Of a stretch of DNA of 56,672 nt, positions 15,907 to 22,854 are shown piece after piece (within the stretch, counting starts at the first letter, position 1; every line of letters begins with the position of its first letter). Made by a program: the position numbers and the translations under genes. The stretch comes from Oscillospiraceae bacterium (GTDB lineage Bacteria > Bacillota > Clostridia > Oscillospirales > CAG-272). The stretch covers positions 1 to 56,672 of the forward strand of contig SVQK01000103.1 of NCBI GenBank assembly GCA_015065385.1. The letters are read 5' to 3'. The notes below the pieces were generated by a model. It worked only from the letters and a program-made list of their open reading frames with translations. It did no database searches and was not told the origin of the DNA.

Positions 15907-17667
15907 ATGCCGAAGACTGAAAAAACGACGCTCCGCCGGGACACATGGCGACGTCTGTTCTCCTATCTCAAACGGAGCCTTCCGATCCTTGTCCTGACGA
16001 TCCTTCTCTCCGCCGCCGCCGTGATCCTTTCCCTGTACATCCCGATCCTCTGCGGACGCGCCATCGACTGCATGACCGGCGCGGGAGAGGTGGATTTTGA
16101 CGGCATCGCGGACTGTCTTGTGCGCATCGGCGTCTGCGCGTGTCTCTGCGGGATCCTGCAATGGGTGATGAATTCCCTGAACAACCGCATGACGTACCGG
16201 GTAGTGTGCGACGTGAGGCGGGACGCGTTCGACACGCTGACCCATCTGCCCCTGTCCTATGTGGATTCCCACCCGCACGGAGGCACCGTCAGCCGGGTCA
16301 TTGCCGACGTCGATCAATTTGCGGACGGACTTCTGCTCGGCTTCACCCAGTTTTTCACCGGTATCGCTACGATCGTCTGCACCCTCGTCTTCATGCTGAC
16401 CATCAGCCCGCTCATCACCCTCGCCGTGGTGGTTCTGACGCCGCTTTCCCTCTTTGTGGCCTCCTTTATCGCCAAGAAGACCTATGATATGTTCAGGCTC
16501 CAATCCGACACGCGGAGTGAGTTGACCGCGCAGATCAACGAGGTCGTGGGAGGTCAGCCCGTGGTTCGCGCGTTCTCCAGGGAGAAGGACTGTCTGGATC
16601 AGTTCGACGAGATCAACGGACGGTTGGAAAAGTGTTCCCTCCGCGCGATCTTCTTCTCCTCGATCACCAATCCGTCCACCCGCTTCATCAACAATGTGGT
16701 CTACGCGGCAGTCGCGCTGACCGGTGCGCTCACCGTCATATCGGGCGGCATGACCGTCGGAGGGCTGACCAGCTTTCTCGCCTACGCGAACCAATATACC
16801 AAGCCGTTCAACGAGATCTCCGGCGTCATCACCGAGCTGCAGAACGCGCTGGCCTGCGCCGAACGGATCTTTACCCTGATCGACGAGGAACGGGAACCGG
16901 CGGACAGAGAAGGAGCCGTTCTTCTGGACGGGGCGAAGGGAGAGATCCGGGCGGAGCATGTGGACTTTTCATATGTCCCCGAACGCGATCTGATCCGGGA
17001 CTTCAACCTGACCGTTCATCCCGGTCAGCGGGTCGCCATCGTTGGGCCGACGGGCTGCGGAAAAACCACGATCATCAACCTGCTCATGCGCTTCTACGAC
17101 GTGAATGCGGGAGTGATCCGGGCGGAAGGGCACGATCTGCGCGACATCGTCCGGGAATCCCTCCACGGCGCGTACGGCATGGTGCTGCAGGACACATGGA
17201 TGCTCCGGGGAACCGTCCGGGACAATATCGCCATGGGGCGTGAGGCAACGGACGAGGAGATCGTCGCCGCCGCCAAAGCCGCCCATGCCCACAGCTTCAT
17301 CCGACGGCTGCCCGACGGATACGACACGGTCATCAGCGACGACGGTGGAGTCCTGTCCGCAGGCCAGAGACAGCTTCTCTGCATCGCCCGGGTCATGCTG
17401 GCCATCCCACCCATGCTGATTCTGGACGAAGCCACCTCTTCCATCGACACCCGGACCGAAATGAAGATTCAGAATGCCTTTGCCACTCTCATGCAGGGAC
17501 GCACGAGTTTTATCGTGGCGCACCGCCTGTCCACCATCCGTGAGGCGGATATCATCCTCGTCATGAACGCCGGGCGGATCGTGGAGAGCGGCACGCACGA
17601 AGAACTCCTTGCCCGCGGCGGCTTCTATTCCGTTCTCTGGGGCAGCCAGTTCGAAAACGTCAGCTGA
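15907..17667 (+). CDS. ABC exporter half-transporter, subunit with catalytic Glu
   Basis: 586 residues, three bases after its partner, with GGAAAGGAGG upstream. Six membrane helices (about 20-320), then Walker A AIVGPTGCGKTTI, Q-loop MVLQDTWML, signature VLSAGQRQLL, Walker B LILDEATSSID (Glu508) and H-loop IVAHRLSTI. The signature has Ala for the second Gly (LSAGQ), the complement of the degenerate Walker B in the partner, so the consensus ATP site pairs this Walker B with the partner's SGGQ. It forms a heterodimer in the cytoplasmic membrane. Confidence 0.93.
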   Translation: MPKTEKTTLRRDTWRRLFSYLKRSLPILVLTILLSAAAVILSLYIPILCGRAIDCMTGAGEVDFDGIADCLVRIGVCACLCGILQWVMNSLNNRMTYRVVCDVRRDAFDTLTHLPLSYVDSHPHGGTVSRVIADVDQFADGLLLGFTQFFTGIATIVCTLVFMLTISPLITLAVVVLTPLSLFVASFIAKKTYDMFRLQSDTRSELTAQINEVVGGQPVVRAFSREKDCLDQFDEINGRLEKCSLRAIFFSSITNPSTRFINNVVYAAVALTGALTVISGGMTVGGLTSFLAYANQYTKPFNEISGVITELQNALACAERIFTLIDEEREPADREGAVLLDGAKGEIRAEHVDFSYVPERDLIRDFNLTVHPGQRVAIVGPTGCGKTTIINLLMRFYDVNAGVIRAEGHDLRDIVRESLHGAYGMVLQDTWMLRGTVRDNIAMGREATDEEIVAAAKAAHAHSFIRRLPDGYDTVISDDGGVLSAGQRQLLCIARVMLAIPPMLILDEATSSIDTRTEMKIQNAFATLMQGRTSFIVAHRLSTIREADIILVMNAGRIVESGTHEELLARGGFYSVLWGSQFENVS

Positions 17668-17685
17668 GCAGCCGATTGCCGACGC

Positions 17686-17729
17686 AAAAAGGAAGAACCC
17701 TCCGCGATGAAGGCCGTTCTTCCTTTTTT
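17686..17729. terminator. Bidirectional terminator after the ABC exporter
   Basis: AAGGAAGAAC (17688-17697) pairs with GTTCTTCCTT (17716-17725), flanked by T6 on plus and by AAAAA (T-run on minus). It serves the exporter and the convergent small membrane protein gene. Confidence 0.85.
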
Positions 17730-17760
17730 CTGTTCAATTCCGGAACTCGTGTCTTTCGGA

Positions 17761-18117
17761 TCAGTTCTCGTAAACCGCGTCGGGTTCGCCGTCGCCGTCG
17801 CTGTCTTCGATGATGGTGTCCACCGCTCCGTTTCCGTCGGTATCGAGATAGATGCTGTCCACCTTGCCGTCGCCGGTGGTGTCAACAAGATACGCGTCGA
17901 TTGCGCCGTCGCCGTCGGTGTCTTCGGTTTCAAGCACTTCGATGGTGGCCTTGCGTCTTTTGTTCATGATGTTCACGATGATCAGAACGATGGCGGTCAC
18001 GGTCAGAGCAGCCGCGGCGATGCAGAGGATCAGGGCGATCAGGTTTTTCTTCTCCCGGAAGGTCTCCTTTGCCTTCTCGCCTACGGCTTCCCCGATTTTC
18101 TTGACGATGATTTCCAT
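17761..18117 (-). CDS. Small membrane protein with four 13-residue calcium-loop repeats
   Basis: 118 residues. A charged N-terminus (MEIIVKKIGEAVGEKAKETF) is followed by one membrane span (about residues 25-50, LIALILCIAAAALTVTAIVL) and a KRRK stop, which would put the N-terminus inside or outside depending on topology; the KRRK after the span favours a cytoplasmic C-terminus, though short spans with basic residues on both sides are ambiguous. Residues 66-117 are four exact 13-residue units: DTDGDGAIDAYLV, DTTGDGKVDSIYL, DTDGNGAVDTIIE, DSDGDGEPDAVYE. DxDGDGxxD is the calcium loop of EF-hand, dockerin and thrombospondin type 3 repeats. AAGGAG at 18132-18127 sets the start. No function known. 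Confidence 0.85.
   Translation of the reverse strand: MEIIVKKIGEAVGEKAKETFREKKNLIALILCIAAAALTVTAIVLIIVNIMNKRRKATIEVLETEDTDGDGAIDAYLVDTTGDGKVDSIYLDTDGNGAVDTIIEDSDGDGEPDAVYEN
17767..17922 (-). repeat. Four tandem 39-bp coding repeats (DxDGDGxxD units)
   Basis: Four consecutive 39-base units encode 13-residue calcium-loop-like repeats in the small membrane protein. They are in phase with no spacer, and diverged in sequence, so this is an old protein repeat rather than a recent DNA duplication. Confidence 0.85.
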
Positions 18118-18163
18118 TGCAGAATGCTCCTTACAGATAGAATGGTGCTGTGCTTACCGGATT

Positions 18164-18192
18164 ATTGTACCAAAGGTTGCCCCAAAAAACAA
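18164..18192 (-). promoter_or_regulatory. Promoter of the calcium-repeat protein gene
   Basis: Minus strand TTGTTT (18192-18187), 17-base spacer, TACAAT (18169-18164). The start codon is 46 bases downstream of the -10. Confidence 0.6.
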
Positions 18193-18274
18193 GTCCGGAA
18201 ACGCGGAATTTACGATTCGTTTCCAATTCGTTCTTTTTCGCCGTTTTGAGGGATCGGACTCCCCCTCTTTCTTC

Positions 18275-18304
18275 TTGACAAACCGCCCCCGGTCCTGCTA
18301 TAAT
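18275..18304 (+). promoter_or_regulatory. Sigma-A promoter of the YhaM-like gene
   Basis: TTGACA (18275-18280), 18-base spacer, TATAAT (18299-18304) with TGC before the -10. Leader is about 20 bases. Confidence 0.88.
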
Positions 18305-18331
18305 AGAGCATCGACAGAACAGGAGGAATCC

Positions 18332-19285
18332 ATGGATTATATTCAGAATCTACGGATCGAAGAATTCCGGACCGGCATGATGATCGAAGGATACTACATC
18401 CTCAAGGAGGCGAACCCGAGAACCACAACCGCCGGAAAGCCCTATCTGGCCGGAAAGCTGGGCGACCGGAACGGCATGATCGATTTCGTCAACTGGGATT
18501 ACGCGGGTACGGTCGGACCGGACGACGCGGGGCATGTGGTGAAGGTCCGGGGAGAGGTCACCGATTACCGGGGCTCTCCGCAGCTTTCCGTCATTCGCAT
18601 CCGTCCGGCGAAGAACAGCGACGGCTGGAATCTTGCGGATCTCGTCCCGACCGCCCCGATCGACCGGGAGGCTGTCATGAGCTGGATCCGGGAGCTTGTG
18701 GATTCCGTGGAGGACGAGGACTACCGCCGGGTCGCCCTCGCCATGCTGGAGCGGTACGGGGAAGCGTTCTCGATCATCCCCGCCGCCAAGAGTTTTCATC
18801 ACAGCTTTGTCTCCGGTCTTCTCATGCACACCTCCAACATGCTCCGAACCGCGGATTTCCTCGCCTCCGTGTACGCGGGAACCGTCAATCGCAGTCTGCT
18901 CCTCACGGGAACGCTGCTTCACGATTTCGCAAAAACAGAAGAATTCAACTTCTCCGAGCTGGGCCTTGTGACCGAATACTCCCGCCCCGGCAAGCTGGTC
19001 GGACACCTCGTCATGGGCGCGGAAAATGTCAGGAGGATCGCCGAGTCCCTCGGAATCCCGGAGGAGAAGACCATGCTCCTTTGCCACATGATCCTTTCCC
19101 ACCACGGAGAGCCGGAATTCGGAGCCGCCGTCATCCCGCGCTGCGCCGAGGCCGAGCTTCTCTATCACATCGACCTCATCGACAGCCGCATGGAGATCTA
19201 CCGGGAGTCTCTCGAGGGCGTCGTCCCGGGCACCTTCTCCGGAAAGATTTTCGCGCTGGATAAGGACATTTACCGTCCCGAATAA
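18332..19285 (+). CDS. yhaM: YhaM-type 3'-5' exoribonuclease (OB fold plus HD domain)
   Basis: 317 residues from ATG 18332 after AGGAGG (18321-18326). The N-terminal OB fold (about 1-95: YYILKEANPRTTTAGKPYLA, VVKVRGEVTDYRGSPQLSV) is followed by an HD phosphohydrolase-like domain with SFHHSFVSGLLMHT, LLLTGTLLHDFAK and MILSHHGEPEFG, matching YhaM/CbfA-type exonucleases (about 314 residues in Bacillus). It trims RNA, and possibly DNA, from the 3' end. Stands alone between its own promoter and terminator. Confidence 0.88.
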   Translation: MDYIQNLRIEEFRTGMMIEGYYILKEANPRTTTAGKPYLAGKLGDRNGMIDFVNWDYAGTVGPDDAGHVVKVRGEVTDYRGSPQLSVIRIRPAKNSDGWNLADLVPTAPIDREAVMSWIRELVDSVEDEDYRRVALAMLERYGEAFSIIPAAKSFHHSFVSGLLMHTSNMLRTADFLASVYAGTVNRSLLLTGTLLHDFAKTEEFNFSELGLVTEYSRPGKLVGHLVMGAENVRRIAESLGIPEEKTMLLCHMILSHHGEPEFGAAVIPRCAEAELLYHIDLIDSRMEIYRESLEGVVPGTFSGKIFALDKDIYRPE

Positions 19286-19311
19286 ACCGAAGCGCAAACC
19301 GTAAAATCAAA

Positions 19312-19361
19312 CGGCGGATTCCGTCCCCATTCCGGGAGACGCAGAGTCCGCCGCTTTTCTG
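19312..19361. terminator. Terminator between YhaM-like gene and murE
   Basis: CGGCGGA (19312-19318) pairs with TCCGCCG (19347-19353), followed by CTTTTCT on plus; the minus side is followed by TTTGATTTTA. It probably serves both convergent genes. Confidence 0.7.
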
Positions 19362-19381
19362 TTCTGTTCGGGATCGTACCG

Positions 19382-20863
19382 TCACACCGGCATCATGAGC
19401 TTTTCCGCTTCGTCCAGAAGGATCGATTTCTCGGAGAAGGGGACCTTGTGACCGTCCACGATCTGGTAATTCTCGTGCCCCTTTCCGGCAAAGAGGACGA
19501 TATCGCCTTCTTTAGCTGTCCGTACCGCGAAACGCACCGCTTCTTCCCGGTCGGGGATCGCGGTATAGAGCTTGGATTTGTCGAACCAGCGGAGAACGTC
19601 CTCGATGATGTCCTCGGGCCGCTCGTTGTCCGGATTGTCCGAGGTCAGGATCGTGAAGTCCGCCAGCTTTGACGCGGCTTCGGCAAGTTCTCGCCTTCTC
19701 AGATAGGTCCGCCCGCCGATACATCCGAAGACGCAGATCAGCCGCCTCGGCCCGTATTCCCTGAGAACCGTCAGGGCGGAGGTGAGACTCACCCCGTTGT
19801 GGGCATAGTCGATGATGAAGGTGATGCCCGGCAGAGCGTCCACCATTTCCATCCGTCCCCGCACGGAGATCGACCGGAGCGCGTCCGCCGCCAGTTCCGG
19901 AGAGATCCCCATGATCTGCGCCGCCGCAACAGCCGCGAGCCCGTTGTAGACGCTGAACCGCCCCGGGGTCCTCAGCCGGATCGCCGTCCGCTTTCCGTTG
20001 TGGGACAGGGTGAAATCGATCCCGAGGGAGGTTTCGTCCCGGTAGCTCCCGATCTGAGAGGCACGGTAGTCCGCCGGATGATTGATGGCGTAGGTAATGG
20101 GTTCCGCGGACGCGCCGTCCGTCATGTACGCGGCGTTTTCGTCGTCCGCGTTCACAATAATGTGCTTCGCGCCGTAATCCGTGAACAGCTTTTTCTTCGC
20201 GTCCCGGTATTCTTCGAAGGAGGCGTGCTCTCCCGCGCCGATATGATCCTCGGACAGATTCGTGTAGATCGCCGTATCGAAGGGGATCCCCTCCACCCGG
20301 CAGTGATCCAGCGCCTGAGACGATACCTCCATGGCGACGTGGGTGAAGCCGGAATCCCGCATCATGGCGAAAAACCGGTGAAGCTCCCGGCTTTCCGGAG
20401 TGGAGTTCACGGTCTCGAAGCGTTTTTCCCCGATCACGACGCCGTTTGTCCCGATATAGGCGCACCGGATCCCGCAGGCACAGAGGATCTCGGAAATCAG
20501 AATCGCTGTGGTCGTCTTGCCCTTGGTTCCCGTCACGCCGATCACGGTGAGCGAATCCGCCGGGTTGCCGTAAAACCGCGCCGAGAGAAGAGCCAGCGCG
20601 CGCCGGGCATCCTCCGCTTTGAGCTGCACGGCGTCGTCCGGGAGGGGAAGAAACCGCTCCACAACAAAGGCGCGGCATCCCCGGTCGTAGGCGTGAGGGG
20701 CGTAGTCGTGTCCGTCCGCTTTGGCCCCGGGCAGGCAGAAGAAGAGGCAGGAGGGCCCCGCCTTTCTCGAATCGTATTCCAGAGAGCCGATCTCGATGCC
20801 GTCCGTTTTGCCCCGGACTTCGAGGGAACAGGCTTCCCTCAGATCGTTCAGTGCGATGCTCAT
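19382..20863 (-). CDS. murE: UDP-MurNAc-tripeptide synthetase (MurE), non-DAP-type motif
   Basis: 493 residues. MurE adds the third amino acid to UDP-MurNAc-L-Ala-D-Glu. Mur ligase landmarks: P-loop TVIGVTGTKGKTTTAILISE, NSTPESRELHRFF, MEVSSQALDHCRV, IYTNLSEDHIG, IDYAHNGVSLTSAL and GKGHENYQ. The specificity loop reads TSDNPDNERP (Asp409-Asn410-Pro411-Asp412-Asn413). meso-DAP enzymes have DNPR; losing the Arg and having Asn next is closer to L-Lys enzymes such as the staphylococcal DNPAND. So I infer L-Lys (or ornithine), not DAP. The segment VFGCIGGRTYLRRRELAEAA also differs from usual DAP enzymes. Last gene of a four-gene operon, 10 bases after the racemase. Confidence 0.9.
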   Translation of the reverse strand: MSIALNDLREACSLEVRGKTDGIEIGSLEYDSRKAGPSCLFFCLPGAKADGHDYAPHAYDRGCRAFVVERFLPLPDDAVQLKAEDARRALALLSARFYGNPADSLTVIGVTGTKGKTTTAILISEILCACGIRCAYIGTNGVVIGEKRFETVNSTPESRELHRFFAMMRDSGFTHVAMEVSSQALDHCRVEGIPFDTAIYTNLSEDHIGAGEHASFEEYRDAKKKLFTDYGAKHIIVNADDENAAYMTDGASAEPITYAINHPADYRASQIGSYRDETSLGIDFTLSHNGKRTAIRLRTPGRFSVYNGLAAVAAAQIMGISPELAADALRSISVRGRMEMVDALPGITFIIDYAHNGVSLTSALTVLREYGPRRLICVFGCIGGRTYLRRRELAEAASKLADFTILTSDNPDNERPEDIIEDVLRWFDKSKLYTAIPDREEAVRFAVRTAKEGDIVLFAGKGHENYQIVDGHKVPFSEKSILLDEAEKLMMPV

Positions 20864-20873
20864 AGTGCCTCCG

Positions 20874-21599
20874 TCAACGGAAGGATTCCGGAAAACCGGT
20901 TGTTTCGTGGCCCATCAGCCTGATGGCGGCGTCGGCCAGCACGGTAAGAGAGTCCACAATGCGCGGATCCCCGGTCATTTGCCGGCCGATCAGGGAGAGT
21001 TCTGTGCATCCGAGAATGGCGCAGTCGCACCCGTCCCGGAACATGGGCTCCGTCACCTCGTAGAGCTCCGACGCCGGAGGGATCCGCCCGCCCTTGACCT
21101 CACCGTAGATGATCTCCATGAGCCGCTTCGTCCCGTCCTCGTCGGGAATCGCGCAGTCCAGGCCGAACGCAGCGAATTCCCGCTGATAGGTGCCTGTGCG
21201 GATAGTCCCCTCGGTGGCAAGGATCGCCGCTTTTCCGAACCCGCACTTTTTAACGTGGCGCACGGTTTCCGTGATGATGGAGGGCATGGGAACGGACACC
21301 GAGCGGCGCACCTCGTCGATGAAATAATGGGCGGTGTTGCAGGGGATGACGATGGCGGTCGCGCCGTAGGTCTCGAGGGATTTCGCGTCCTCGACCATCG
21401 CGGGGAGGGGATTCTCGTCCGACCGCCCGAGGATATAGTCCGTCCGGTCCGGCGTCGTGGCGCGGCTCGAAAGGATGATGTCGATGTGATCCTGATCGCG
21501 GGAGGCCTTCGTGTGCTCCGTGATCAATTCGTAGAAATACGCGCTGGACGCGGGACCGAGGCCCCCGATGATGCCCAGCAGCTTTCTCTTTCCTTCCAT
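20874..21599 (-). CDS. Aspartate/glutamate racemase family protein
   Basis: 241 residues of the cofactor-independent Asp/Glu racemase fold: GIIGGLGPASSAYFYELI at the start, catalytic Cys87 in AIVIPCNTAHYF and Cys198 in CAILGCTELSLIG. Both catalytic Cys are present, so racemisation of L-Asp to D-Asp is the most likely reaction. It is 9 bases after the ATP-grasp gene and 10 before murE, in the same place in the pathway as racD beside the D-aspartate ligase gene in lactic acid bacteria. A glutamate racemase role is less likely given this context. Confidence 0.88.
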   Translation of the reverse strand: MEGKRKLLGIIGGLGPASSAYFYELITEHTKASRDQDHIDIILSSRATTPDRTDYILGRSDENPLPAMVEDAKSLETYGATAIVIPCNTAHYFIDEVRRSVSVPMPSIITETVRHVKKCGFGKAAILATEGTIRTGTYQREFAAFGLDCAIPDEDGTKRLMEIIYGEVKGGRIPPASELYEVTEPMFRDGCDCAILGCTELSLIGRQMTGDPRIVDSLTVLADAAIRLMGHETTGFPESFR

Positions 21600-21608
21600 G
21601 CGGTTGCC

Positions 21609-22841
21609 TCAGCTCTTCTTTGGGTAGTAAACGGCGTATTTCTTCTTCTGCCGCCTGAGCTGTTCCAGAACGCAGAAGGTCCGGAGCGGATTCCACGCCA
21701 TGTCGGGCTTGTACCAGACGGACGAGGATTCCTTTCCGGCCTTTGCAAGCGCTTTTGCCCGCTTCACAAGTTCCGGATCCTCGGTGTATCTGTAGGCCGT
21801 GCTCTTCGGAATGTGGTGCCAGAACACCTCGTTTTCCACGCGGAAACAGTCGGTTCCTTCGGACTCAAATACTTCGGTCGCCAGCTTAGCCACATTCAGC
21901 CCGGCGGCGGTGAGATAGAAGTTGCTCCGGCCCTGTCTCAGATTGACCTCGAACACCCTGTAGTCGTCCTTCGTGCCCTCTCTCAGCTTGATGTCGAAGT
22001 TGGAGAATCCCGTGTATCCGATGGATTCGAGCATGTCCTTCAGCTTTTCGGCGAGGGGCAGGGAAGAGACGGGTTCCGTCACGATGGCGGCATGGTTGCC
22101 GAGTCCCTTCGGCGTGTGCTCCTCGAGCATGGTGTGGCCGAGGCACATCGCGCGGACCTTGCCGCGTTCGTCGGAGAAGCAGGTAAATACCCGCATCTGG
22201 GAATCTCCGCCCACGATCATCTCCTGCAAAATCATCCGGTCGGGGTAGCCCGCCGCATAGATCCGGTTTACAATGGAGGCGGCTTCCTCCGGATCCTTCG
22301 CCGAGTAAACCTTCTTCATCCCCTCAAATTCATGCTTCCAGTAGTCCGCCGAGGAGGAGGGCTTGACGATGATGGGGTAGGGGAATCCGAGCTTATCGGG
22401 CGTCAGGGAGGCGGCGTCGGTCTTTTCCGTGAGGATCACCGTCTTCGGGTAGGGAATGCCGAATTTGTCGCAGGTTTCGTAAAACTCCGCCTTCTTCGCT
22501 ACGGACGAGAGAAGCTCCTTCTTCGGGTAGGGAATGATGAAATCCGAAAGCTCCTCCCGGTTGCGGATCAGCATCGCCACATAATCGTCCGTACAGCCGA
22601 AGAGCACCATCTTGTCGCCGATATGGGCGTCCGCGAACCGGTGCAGCTCGTCCAGCATCACCGCGTCGTCGTCCATTTTCGGAACAGTCTTGAAGTTTAC
22701 GAGTTTGGAATACTTTGTAGCGGACACCTCGTACCGCCCGAACGCGTAGGATTTCACGCCGTATGCCTCGTGAAAGGCTCTGGCGACGTTGTAACAGTTG
22801 AGGTCGGCTCCTACGATCACCGGCGTGATGGTCTTGTCCAT
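21609..22841 (-). CDS. ATP-grasp ligase, probable D-aspartate ligase for peptidoglycan cross-bridge
   Basis: 410 residues, soluble. The start TPVIVGADLNCYNVARAFHE resembles the D-aspartate ligase (Asl) group of ATP-grasp enzymes. ATP-grasp landmarks include FPYPIIVKPSSSADYWKHEF, YPDRMILQEMIVGGDSQMRV, GFSNFDIKLREGTKDDYRVF and EVNLRQGRSNFYLTAAGLNV. Asl activates the beta-carboxyl of D-Asp and joins it to the epsilon-amine of L-Lys in the stem peptide. Identity rests on these landmarks plus neighbours: an Asp racemase, an asparagine-synthetase homologue and a non-DAP MurE. GGGAGG precedes the ATG. Another carboxylate-amine ligase activity remains possible. Confidence 0.75.
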   Translation of the reverse strand: MDKTITPVIVGADLNCYNVARAFHEAYGVKSYAFGRYEVSATKYSKLVNFKTVPKMDDDAVMLDELHRFADAHIGDKMVLFGCTDDYVAMLIRNREELSDFIIPYPKKELLSSVAKKAEFYETCDKFGIPYPKTVILTEKTDAASLTPDKLGFPYPIIVKPSSSADYWKHEFEGMKKVYSAKDPEEAASIVNRIYAAGYPDRMILQEMIVGGDSQMRVFTCFSDERGKVRAMCLGHTMLEEHTPKGLGNHAAIVTEPVSSLPLAEKLKDMLESIGYTGFSNFDIKLREGTKDDYRVFEVNLRQGRSNFYLTAAGLNVAKLATEVFESEGTDCFRVENEVFWHHIPKSTAYRYTEDPELVKRAKALAKAGKESSSVWYKPDMAWNPLRTFCVLEQLRRQKKKYAVYYPKKS

Positions 22842-22854
22842 GTTGTCCTCCCGA

